Source: Owenia fusiformis (Eukaryota > Annelida > Polychaeta > Sabellida > Oweniidae). Taken from it: DNA of 64,000 nucleotides. This document shows positions 1-10,600 of this stretch, piece by piece. The position numbers were made by a program, and so were the translations under genes. Location of the stretch: contig CAIIXF020000008.1 of the NCBI GenBank assembly GCA_903813345.2, positions 31,398,867 through 31,462,866 of the forward strand, in the 5' to 3' direction. The notes under the pieces were generated by a model that saw only the letters and a list, made by a program, of their open reading frames with translations, had not been told where the DNA came from and made no database searches. The stretch's first letter is position 1, and the number at the start of each line of letters is the position of its first letter.

Positions 1-63
1 AAAATACCCAAATTTCTTAAAATAAGAGTATTTGTATCTTTACTTTCCGGACACTAGACCCTG
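1..63. mobile_element. 3' end of a Tc1/mariner-type element (partial)
   Basis: The first 63 bases match the right end of the complete element at 27987-28952, ending in the inverted-repeat terminus (TTTCCGGACACTAGACCCTG) followed by TA. The third paralogue (near 52560) has the uninterrupted site, so this insertion is present in copies 1 and 2 only. The rest lies left of the window. Confidence 0.7.
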
Positions 64-379
64 TATAATGAAACATTGTTAATATATCAATAAGGCATGT
101 GTATAGAATTTCTGAAAGTTTGGGTCTTATCAAACAAGATTTGGTAGAGATATGGGTTCATTTGTCCCATATATAATTTCTCTTCAAAACTTTTTAATCA
201 GTCGATAGAAATTGTATATCATTATATCATTATAAAAAATGTGTTATTCTAGAAAATCATAAAGACAAAATGTTTTCTCATAGAGCTTTGTATTGTAAAT
301 ATATAAATTGGTTTTATAACCAAGAGTATTTTGATTACATAGGTCATAGCCTATCACAGAAAATAATATGTGTCTGTAG

Positions 380-1346
380 ATAATGTCCGTTGTGCTTCCT
401 CTGACTTGATCTGGTGTGTTTGAGCGTTACAATCCGCTGCCTCTAGTGAGATCGACTATCAAAACCTTTTTCGGGTTGATTGTCGAGTTCTTTGATCGTC
501 TTCGTGATGCGTGTGCTCGAAAAGCAATATAGAGTAGACTTACAACGGTTTAAATAATCTGCACTGGACTGCAATTTAACAGATGACAGATAATGGCGAA
601 CAAATGATCAAAATTCTATATTTGAAAATATATAAAGTGTCAAAAAGTGCGATACAATACTCTCGTTTAAGCAAAAGATTTAACTGATCTATCAAATGGA
701 AAAAATCTGCTTTTCGAACATGAAATCTGTAAGGAAGACCTAGAGATCCCAATAATCGCGATTGGATGCGACACAAGGCAGCTTAATGATGCCTGGGGCA
801 TGAACTGCTCAAAACTGAAGAAGCTGTATGAGCTTGAGTGCAAAAAATGGACACTGCTGGAGAAATCAGTATGAAAAGGTTCTGGTACATTGTGAAACGA
901 CTCAGAGAAAGAGGTAAAGGAACTTCAGCTATCAGAAACTAAAAAGGGGAAATCAGACGATGAAGATTTCTGACAAGAGGGGAAGGAGTATTTTAGCAGA
1001 CTAATGTCCCCCACAATAAATGATAGCAACGACAACTAACATGAATGTCACGTGCTTAACAGAGTTGATGATGTTGTAGAAGAAAGCATGACTAATGAAG
1101 ATTATTCATTTAGAGAAACCATAAGCCTTGATGAAATGGAGAAGGGGACAGTATTATTGAGTTTTTGACTGTTACTAAACCGAATCAAACAACTAGAATA
1201 CATTTCTTTGAGTTTGAGACTTAGAGTCTTAGACAATCATAGAGGAATAACACTTGTTTCAACACATTTGAAAATATTAGAGAAGCTCGTGGTTAATAGG
1301 AGTATGATTGTTAAATTATATTATCAGAGGAAATGTCGTGTTTACA
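380..1346 (+). pseudogene. LINE ORF2 remnant, 5' piece (intron 1 of gene 1)
   Basis: Degenerate plus-strand coding matter of a non-LTR retrotransposon, broken by many stops and frameshifts. Recognisable parts are a charged region ending in an EYFSRL-like string near 990 and the reverse-transcriptase start NHRGITLVSTHLKILEKLVV at 1235-1296. Copy 2 (29215-30400) keeps the linker LINTLSRNKATGWDEIS, the usual region just before the RT palm, and shows the RT continuing without interruption. Here the RT is split by the foldback element at 1347. It is non-functional. The LINE clade is not assigned. Confidence 0.7.
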
Positions 1347-1507
1347 ATAGTACAAGATCCTCGTTACAAAAAAGGTATCATTTTGTTCGTTTATCTGCAG
1401 AAATCGTGAATCTTTGTATGATGAAACAACATTGTATTGCAATAAATTTTAACTGCCCGAGCAAGTTGAAGGGCGGGTGTTACAAGAGAAAATGAGGGTA
1501 GACCCCC

Positions 1508-2440
1508 CTAAATTATTTGAGGGGCCAAAAAGAAAAAAAATTGTGGGCACTCTTCATAACTATGCCCAAGATGGTCAATTAATATAAGGACACCATTAAT
1601 CAGGCATTTTGTTGGATATTTTGAATTAATTTGTGATTTTAAGCATTTTACTACCCTCAATTCAATTTTGAGTATATCTAATTTCAAGAATATTCCCTCA
1701 TAACTTTTGTTGTAGCTCATTAATGCCTATGAAAAGAAATCACCAACCTTGCTCAAGTATGATTTGATAGAGTCGGAAAGTATGACAGTGATGTGTTAAA
1801 TTAATATTGAGAGAGAAAATCCCAACAACCCTACCCCTTCTTCAACAGTGGGGTAGGGGTGAATATGAAAAAAGAGTTCATTATTTATGCAAATTCTTTT
1901 TTATCCTGCCAAAGATGGTCAATTAGTATGAAGTTCACTATTTATTAGACATTTTGCAGGATGTTTGGAATAAATTTGTGATTTAAAGCATTTTACTACC
2001 TCCAATTCAATTTTGAGTATATCTAATTTGAAGAACATTTCCTCAAGTATCACTTGGTAAGGCCAGAAAGTATGACAGCGATGTGTTAACTTAATATGGT
2101 GAGGAAAATCCCAACAGCCCCACCCCTTCTTCAACAGTGGGTGGGGGTCAATATGAAAAAATATTTTGTGAGTTCATTATTTATGAAAATTCTTTTTTAT
2201 CCTGCTTAAGATGGTCAATTAGTGTGAAGTTCACTATATATTAGATATTTTGCAGGATATTTGGAATTTATTTGTGATGTTAAGCTTTTTACTACCCCCC
2301 CCCCAATGTTGTGTTTACCTATCAACAAGAATATGAATGATTTTCAAGTGTAATTCTCTCATAACTTTTGCTGTAGTTCAGGGAAGCCAATGAAAAAGTT
2401 CTCAAATTAAATTACTGGAATATCTTTTACTATATCCAGA
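1508..2440. repeat. Tandem array in left arm of the 2.9 kb foldback
   Basis: Three degenerate units of about 300-345 bp, each with GATGGTCAATTA (1570, 1914, 2210), then a GCATTTTACTACC block and a CCTCATAACTTTTG-like block. The apparent small reading frames here are repeats of each other by descent of the DNA and show no sign of being coding. Confidence 0.65.
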
Positions 2441-3559
2441 AATTATGGCAGTGATGTATCTATATAATATGGATAAAGATCACTCCATCCCCTTCGACCC
2501 CTTGGGGTATTTAATATTGATTCATACAATGAATACATTATCCTTATTATTGCATCAACCATAAGATTTCTATTACTATTATTAAGTATGTCTATTAACA
2601 TTTTGTTCATATAAAAACTGATCCTTGTAGGGGGAAGGAGGGAGAAATGTACAAAAACATGATTTTGGCTCACACAGTGAGCATATGGGATTTGACTAGT
2701 TACCATTTATAGACTATGATCTTCCAAGGTATTTTATGCTCATAGATATGTCCTCCTACATGATGGTCAATCATGATATCAATCTATCTTTTGGTGCATT
2801 TAAACACAATTGATTCATCCTTCTAGCAATTAAATAATATGGTAACAGTATTTTTATGGTAATTATGATAGACTATGAAAAAACAACAACCTAAAAATGC
2901 CATGTAATGCTACATTACGATAAAGCCACAAGCACACTCTTTTACTATTTAAGGCTGTGAGAGGAACAGTACATGTATAATTTAAGGTACATTTACGGCA
3001 TATGCAAATTTCCAGGGTACTAGCATGTAGTTAGCTGTTTATTTTTCATATTAATAGATATTAGTTCTTTCTTTGTTAGAATTGATAAACATGCTAGCTC
3101 GAATCGATTAAAACAAATGTAAGAGTTTCTTTAAAATATATTCTCAGATATCCCCCATCTCTGTCTCTTATTACATAAGGGAAACATCAGTGAACCAGTT
3201 ATTATGAAGTTATTTCAAGACAGTCAGGGAGAGTTTGTTAGCCCCCCTCCTCTGCCATTCCCCCCACCCCACACACACTGAAGAGGCAATATCTTTTTTC
3301 TCCATCATTAATATTTTTTTATAATTTGCAATTAACTTAGACATAAAGATTCATAGAAAAACGTTATCCCTGATTTTTCTTCACTAAATATCAACTGATA
3401 TAAAATCCTTAAAGTCAATGTTAACAAAATTTGAAAATGTGTATATTAAAGGGTTAAAATATCAAATTTAGAAATGAAAAATAAACAACTACTATTATTA
3501 CATGATAGTAGCAGTTATTTCATGAAAATCTGGGAAAGAGTTTGCTCAGACTATTCATT

Positions 3560-4200
3560 ACTTTTCGTTTTACCCCCCAGGGGTGGGAGTAAAAGATACA
3601 TTTTGGGACAAAAAGTGACTGAGAAACTTGCTCGGGTGGACGTTTAATTTAAAATCAAAACATTCATGAAATGTTAGTGGCTTAATTTCTCTTCACTGAT
3701 TCTAACAATGAAAGATGAAGATCCTGGACTAGCCCCCTCCATCTTGCTTCTAGGCTGAATGCGAAAATATTTTTTTCTCACTTATTAATGATTGTTATAA
3801 TTTGAAATTCATTGAACTTAAAAAGTGATATAAGAACTCTCTTCCTGAATTTTTTCATCAATAAATATGTAAAGCTCTTAGAATTATGACAAAATATCTT
3901 CAAAATCCATGTTACCAACATTGAGACATCACTGGACATTAAATGATTAAAATATTGATTTTGTAAGGAAATATTAATAAAAAACATTGAAAACAATTTT
4001 TCGCTAGATCTGCTGATTGTATAAACTTATTTAATGGTGGCATATGAAGAACTGTCCTCAAAATATTTTTTTGCTTTGCCCCCCTGCTATCCCCGGGGTT
4101 GGGGGTAAAACATAATTTTTGGGACAAAAAGTGACCCATGAACTTGCTCGGGTGGATGTTTTCTATTCAAACAACCAATATATTCATAAATTCACAATGG
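3560..4200. repeat. Tandem units in right arm of the 2.9 kb foldback
   Basis: Two units about 516 bp apart, each with a C-run/G-run block, then TTTTGGGACAAAAAGTGA (3601 and 4117) and AACTTGCTCGGGTGGA. They run opposite to the left-arm units, so the whole element is an inverted pair of arrays. Confidence 0.6.
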
Positions 4201-4251
4201 TTTAATTTCTGCAGAGATTCGAACAAAAAATAACGAAGAGCCTAGACTACA

Positions 4252-4555
4252 AGCTGCAAATACGGAAAAAACATCGTGCCTTCACACTTTTCTTTAATAA
4301 AAGAGGCCATTAGCCATGGGTTGAGGATTGGAGAAGACGTAATTGTGACGCCAGTCGACATCCGGAAAGCTTTTGACAGTGTGTGGCACGCAGGTCTATT
4401 GTACAAAATTAATGCTAGAATTAATGGGAAACTCTGGAGGATCTTACGTTTTAAGTTATATGGATTATACATATGATGTAGATTAGATGTTACCTTTTTG
4501 TATTTACCTGGGTGTCTACCAAGGTGGTATTGGTACTGTAGATTATAATAACTAA
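4252..4555 (+). pseudogene. LINE reverse transcriptase remnant, 3' piece
   Basis: Continuation of the split LINE. Translation shows the catalytic motif-A region DIRKAFDSVWHAGLL (first catalytic Asp at the start of DIRKAFDS), followed after a short gap by PGVYQGGI, the motif-B region. The FADD-box segment is missing: the LINE stops a few tens of bases before the splice acceptor of exon 2 at 4571. Broken by stops and non-functional. Confidence 0.75.
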
Positions 4556-4571
4556 TTGCATTGTTTTACAG

Positions 4572-4664
4572 AGTCTCCCTGCAATACTGGTTTTTCCATT
4601 CCCTGGAACGGTGGTTACCAGTGTATTTGTCCTCCCAACAAACAAGGCAAAAACTGTAGTGAAG
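4572..4664 (+). CDS. Gene 1 exon 2: reduced EGF unit
   Basis: Acceptor TTTTACAG, donor GTAAGC, 93 bp, phase 1 at both ends. It encodes SPC, then GGYQCICPPNKQGKNC, the C4-x-C5-x8-C6 signature of an EGF domain. Cysteines C1 and C3, which normally pair, are both absent; C2-C4 and C5-C6 remain. Confidence 0.85.
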
Positions 4665-7600
4665 GTAAGCAATTTGAAAGAGTAGAAAACCCCAATATTT
4701 TCATATTTAAATACCGGTATTTCTATTTCCTGGAACGATGGTTACCAGTGCAAATCGTCCGCCCAACAAACAAGGCAAGAATTGCAGTGAAGGTGTGTAC
4801 TTTATGAGGTAGTGAACCTAACTATTGTTTCCATGGTAATTTTATCGACTGTTTTTTTTCACACATCTTTGGGTTTCAAAATACTTTTGAAATAAAATAA
4901 AGAAACCTACTTGATATTAGGCTGCCAGTTTGAATTAAGTATTTTATGCAGTTTTGAATGTTTTACAAAATTTTAAAACAAACCTTTTAAACAAATCTTT
5001 TAATGTTTCTATAATAAATACAACTTATCTTCAGATGTTCCCGATGCTGGTAATTGTACCTGGCCTGGGAATGGTAAGTCGTGTAAAGCATAATTAACCA
5101 TTATTTAATTGTAGTAAAATGTGTCTGAAATATCACCTGTATGATACCTACATTTGCTTGTGTTTCTTCCTATTTAAAATCAGCAAATCAGACATGACGT
5201 ATAGCATAATGTTGTGAACATATTGTAGCACTACTTAGAGCTTGCGACTATCATAAAATTTTGTTTTAAAAATGATATTATTTCTGACTCCTCTATACAG
5301 ATCTCCTAAAATCCACAACATCCAAAAAGTGGAGAACAACATGTTATATGATAATGATTAAGAATATTTTTATGTCACCACCAGGGAATGCTAATTTCTG
5401 AAATTTAAGCTTTCCTCTGTTTACACGGCGTTTATAGCTACTCCATCGAATTGTGAGGAATTGTAAAGTGCGGCTTGCTCAGCGTAAGTTGCACTTATAT
5501 TAATTCTGTTTGTAGAAAACGCATGTTCCTCAGCACCCTGCCATGGGGAGGACGCTATGTGCATCAACACTTTTGGCGGGAATTATAAATGCTTATGCCC
5601 ACCCGGGACAAACGGCGACCGTTGTGGTGAAGGTATGGAAAAACCGAATTCTTGAAGTGAAATCATGTCTACACTGTATACAGGGCGATACAAAAATGCC
5701 ACCAACATAATGTTGCATAACTTTTTTTGTCTTCGTGATATGCCATCCATCTTTTGTAACATTTTAATACTAATTCTTTTGGCTAAGGAAGTCCATTGAA
5801 TTAAACAAAAGATGATATTGTCATTAATAAAATCTTTAAAGTAGTCCACTAGCATAGCTCAGGGATAACGCGTGTATTTATTAACCAATAGGTCCCGGAT
5901 TTGATTCCCAGTTCAGGCAACACTTAATTTGTTTGCGTAAAGTACTTCAGGGTGTTTGACTGAGTGGTCCACAACTCTAACAAAAAGCCATGGTCTTTAC
6001 TTCTATGACTGTGTATGAGTTCAAATAAAAGAACACAAGGGTATTTTAAGGAGGCGTTCTTGGGTCTGCCTTTCAGGCTTTATGATACCCTGCGTGCAGA
6101 GTCTAGTTAAACTACAAGACGAAGCTCTCTTTTAAGAAGTGAAGTCAAACGAATGCAAAGGGTAGCTTTATGAAAGCAGCAGAATTTGAAAATATCAATT
6201 ATCGTAAATTTGCCCAAACACGGGATATACCAAAGAGGTATTGATCACCCACATAGATTGTAAACAAAATGCAATGCAAAATAAAAAACAGCAACAATCA
6301 GACAATAGTTTGCAAAATCATGTTGCAAAAGGCTGGAGGCCTTTTTGTTTAGAATCTAGTGTGCCTGCAGGAGAATAGACGACACATCTTTTAACTCTCA
6401 TACAGGTGCATCTAGTTGAGCTAGTAGCTCTGAAACTGAAATAATTTCAATATTCTGAAGTTCAACTCAACAATCCATGCAGACAAAAAGGTTATGCAAC
6501 ATTATGTGGGTGGCCTTTTTGTGTCATGCTGCACTAGTTACATTCACGTTCAAATTACAAGCGTTGGAATTGAATAATGTTGAAGGATTTCAGATATTTT
6601 AATGTGTTGTGAAAAGTGTTTAATTTCTATATCAATGAAAATCTATTAACAGAGCCTGATCATATATTCATTTTTCAAATAAACCGAGGGTTGACCCAAA
6701 ACAGTATTGAAATTGGCGATGAGTGACTAAAATGTTTTCGTTTATGCAAGAGGAGACTTCAAACTTCCTTATTGATTTTGTTATTTCATCACTAGGAACG
6801 TACTGCTTTCCATGTGCAAGTAAAAGATGGAGGAACGTCACATGTCCTGTGTTCAACGACAAGCCATTCTTGACATCGATGTCTGTGCAAGAAGTAACAC
6901 TCAATACCCAGATATCAAGGTAGGGTCAGTTTATCTTGTTTCTTTATTTTCATATCTTTAAATTACAATAGTAATGGAGATAACAGAAAGTCATAAAAAG
7001 TTTAGTTTTCTGATTTTCGTTTTAATGATTACATCACACCTCCATGGCCACCCCGTTTAATATTTCCTTACTTCTTGTCAAATGTGATATAATTTCGTAA
7101 ATTCAGCATGAGAGTTATAAAACACGATTTTTCGTTGCTCAACTTATTCCAGACTCCCGTTACCAACAACCATAACCTTATAATTTTGAGACAATATCTC
7201 AATAGTAATTTCATCTCACAATAGGATGAATCTCTTGATATCAGAGCATATTAATTTACCCTTAAGATTACCTGTATGTTACAGTAAAAGACAAATTGAG
7301 CTTAAAATTTAAAACTATATCTGCACAAACTAATACCATAGGTTTATTTTTTGGACAACCTGTATATTTCAGGACACGATGTACGATGAACGACAAGTGG
7401 AGATTCGATTATAGTACAGGGACCATGTGGGTAGCCAAAGGTTGTAGGGGCGAGTTTTGTGTGCATTTCAAAGAAGCTGAACCAAGTACAATAACTGCAT
7501 CAGACACAACAACTGGACCAGGTACAACAACTGGACCAAGTACAACAACTGGACAAGGTACAACAACTGGACCAAGTACAACAACTGGACCAGGTACAAC

Positions 7601-10600
7601 AACTGGACCAGGTACAACAACTGGACAAGGTACAACAACTGGACCAAGTACAACAACTGGGCAAGGTACAACAACTGGACCAGGTACAACAACAGGACAA
7701 GGTACAACAACTGGACCAAGTACAGCAACTGGACAAGGTACAACAACTGGACAAGGTACAACAGCTGGACCAAGTACAACAACTGGACAAGGTACAACAA
7801 CTGGACAAGGTACAACAACTGGACAAGGAACAACAACTGGACCAAGTACAACAGCTGGACAAGGTACAACAAGTGGACCAAGTACAACAACTGGACACGG
7901 TACAACAAGTGGACCAAGTACAACAACTGGACAAGGTACAACAACTGGACCAACTACTACAACAACTGCTGGCAGTGTCCCATGTGAAAGTCTCAAATTG
8001 TCTGGGTTGTCACGGTCCTCCAATCAACTATATCGAACTGGGATCTTCAAGCTGCAATCGAATTTTTGGAACGAACGACCAGTTTACAAACACCTATGGG
8101 ATCTAGAGTTTTTGTTCTATGAAGATGGAGCCTGGCTTATAGGATCAACGATAGGAGAAACTCAATCAGGAATTCGTGTAATCAGTTCAGCTCTGGAACC
8201 ACAAGACGTGATGGAAGTTTGGGATTCTTGGGATGGTAGCGCTTGGGTAGCTGAGCCAAGTCTGATTGCATCGTGTTCAGCTATATGTGACACGATTTGG
8301 TTGAGTGGTGTTTCATGGAATGGACCACACGCCTACCTATTAGGAGCTTATAGTATTTCAAATAATGATTCAAATGGAGCACCGATCTACAAGAAACAAG
8401 ATGGCGCAAACAGTAGTGAAATAACAATTAGAATGTCTGATGGCAACAAATGGAGCATTAAAACAGAGAATGAGACATTAACCACAGAGTTTACAACAGC
8501 CATCACAAACCCAGTTGAAATAAATAACACATGGACTGTGTCATCTGGTACAATAGTCCTGGATTGCTACTTTGGTAAGTACAAGGAAATTGTAAGAAAC
8601 AATATAAAAAAGTGTGGGCATATTCTTACTCGATTGTTTCAACCATATACAATGCGCAACTATAACTATTATTCCATTAGAATATATATTTCAATTTGTG
8701 GAATAAAATACTTATTGAATTTGAAAACAGGGAAAATATCAATGGAGGTAATAAAGAATCGTCATTGTTCAGTTCATTGATAAGACTGATTTCTTTCTTC
8801 TCTGTAGGTCAAGAAGGAATTTGTAGTGAGGTTCTGTTAGATGGTAGTTCTATTCAAAGGAAAAGACAGGGTATCTTTTCACTTTATGGTCCTCTTCTCA
8901 ATGGAAGGCCTGTCTATATTCACGAACGTGGAGACACCTTCCTTGATTACATAATCATGGACAAGCAAAGAAGGTTCTGGCTCGTTTCTGACAATATTAA
9001 CTCCAGTTCTGGAGGGATTCGTGTTTATGACTCAGCGTTGTCGGCAGATGGCATAACTCGGACATGGGAAACATATGACTCACAAGATGGCTGGGTGAAA
9101 GAAACTAAAATGGGAGCAGCATGTATTACAAGTATGTAGTTTCTGATCTACTTCTGCGAAGATCTAATCAGTTTAGAGATACTTATTCTCTATCTGAAAT
9201 CTAATTGGTCAGATCATGATCATTATTGCATCAACTATAACCAATTAACAAGAACATTATTTAGTCTTACGTCGCAATTTCCTCGGAAGAAACAATTATA
9301 AATTCCTTTGTTGGAAGGATTCCTCCTAATTGCCCCTTCAGTATCAATCCAACTAAGTTCTAACCTAGGCATATTTTAATCAAGCTAATTTACACATTGT
9401 TTCTCTTTCTAATCTTTTTGTCTTCCTTTATGGCACACGGGCTTAAATATAGTAATTGTGTCATTACATTTTAGATAACACCGTCCCTAGCGAAACGTTA
9501 TACATGGGGGGTGTGGTCACATCGTCAACTCCACAAACTCAAAGGTTAGGATTTTACACGAAACACAGAGACTATCACAATTCGAGACCAGTATATATTC
9601 ACGAATCAGGCAAATATGCTCTGTACTACCTACTATCTAGAGGATATTGGGGTATTGTCAAGGCAACTGGTACGGCCAGTCTCTATATGGCGATATATTC
9701 AGCATCCCTTCTTCCTCAAGAGATAACTGTGCCACTATATGGATGGGTTTCTGGTTGGACATTGATGGATAACATCACCATGTCTAGCTATACAAACACA
9801 GGTAAACAGATATGTCACGCCCGGTGATCGTGAAAATGGGACAGAGGGGGGAAGGGGGAGCAAGCAATTTCTGCTAGAAAATTCAACAAATCTGGAAGAT
9901 TTATTTTTTCAAGAAAAAGTATTACAGCATAAAATTCTGCATATAAAACGTTTGCGGATACCTGAAGTTAGGATATATATTGTGGTAAGCAATATAAATT
10001 ACTTAAATTTACATTAAGTTAAGTGACAGCAATTTCATGACCAAATTTATCAAGCTTCCTCTCAAGTTTTCCAAAAATCACGTCTTAATCGTTTGAAAAA
10101 ACATGTCCGGGACAACCGTAAGTTCTCTAAATAAATAATTATTTGAAGTAAACATTTTATTGTACAAATAGTGACTGCCATTGAGGGAAATAGTGCAAAA
10201 TATTTTCCTCAAGGGAATATCCTGTCCACTGACATGTTCCCGAGGCTGCAGGCCGAGGGAACAAGTCAGTGGACAGGATATTCCCAAGAGGAAAATTTTT
10301 ACACTATTTCCCGAAAATGTGGCAGTCACTATTTGTTTTATTATATACCTGATAAGTACTCTGTAAACAAAACAAAATGAGAAGTCTTTTCATTTCAATA
10401 TCAAATGTTCACAGGTTCTTATTGGCATTTAAATGCATTTTACCTTCCAACTCCTATAATCTCAGATTTGGGGGAAGATAAAATGTACTATTGACTGGTC
10501 ACATGACCTAACTGGTGATTAGTACAATTCATCTTCCCTGAAAGCAGGGATTTAGGACTTTCCAGGGAATTAGTTCATCTATTCCATGTCATGTGACCAT

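Larger units (their letters stand above)
1347..4247. mobile_element. 2.9 kb foldback element with internal tandem repeats
   Basis: It interrupts the LINE remnant exactly where copy 2 (near 30145) is continuous, and is flanked by TACA at 1343-1346 and 4248-4251, a possible 4 bp target duplication. The ends are imperfect inverted repeats: the left end has CCTCGTTA, TCTGCAGAAAT and CCCGAGCAAGTT, and the right end shows their complements (AACTTGCTCGGG at about 4141, then TTTCTGCAGAGA, then TAACGAAGAG). Inside, the left arm contains tandem units and the right arm another array in opposite orientation. No transposase is recognisable, so it is non-autonomous. The same element sits at 53822-57402. 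Confidence 0.7.

Noticed and set aside
1208-1495. 95-codon frame, repeated at 53683, as a gene
   Set aside because: It is LINE reverse transcriptase running into the foldback element; conservation reflects recent duplication.
2443-2706. 87-codon minus-strand frame conserved at 55597
   Set aside because: Inside the non-coding foldback; differences between the copies are not biased to third positions as far as I can see, and no splice or signal context exists.
5843-5925. Functional tRNA gene
   Set aside because: Only A-box-like and B-box-like strings are present; no cloverleaf can be drawn and a shared SINE body follows.
7296-7372. Start codon upstream of exon 6 giving a 494-residue single-exon protein
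   Set aside because: The acceptor at 7371-7372 is strong and joining it to exon 5 completes the DUF3011-like module in frame; the upstream part is intron.
7503-7969. CRISPR array or antifreeze glycoprotein
   Set aside because: Repeats are contiguous and coding with no spacers. Antifreeze glycoproteins use AAT-type units, and the flanking modules are unlike them.
7409-8023. Long minus-strand frames (Val/Pro-rich, Leu/Tyr-rich, Cys/Ser-rich) over the mucin repeats
   Set aside because: An 18 bp repeat with no stop is open in all frames. The plus-strand frame alone joins recognisable modules and splice sites. The same applies to 33860-34559 and 60671-61285.
10078-10380. Overlapping small frames on both strands
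   Set aside because: Palindrome shadows, which explains why both strands give the same peptide strings.
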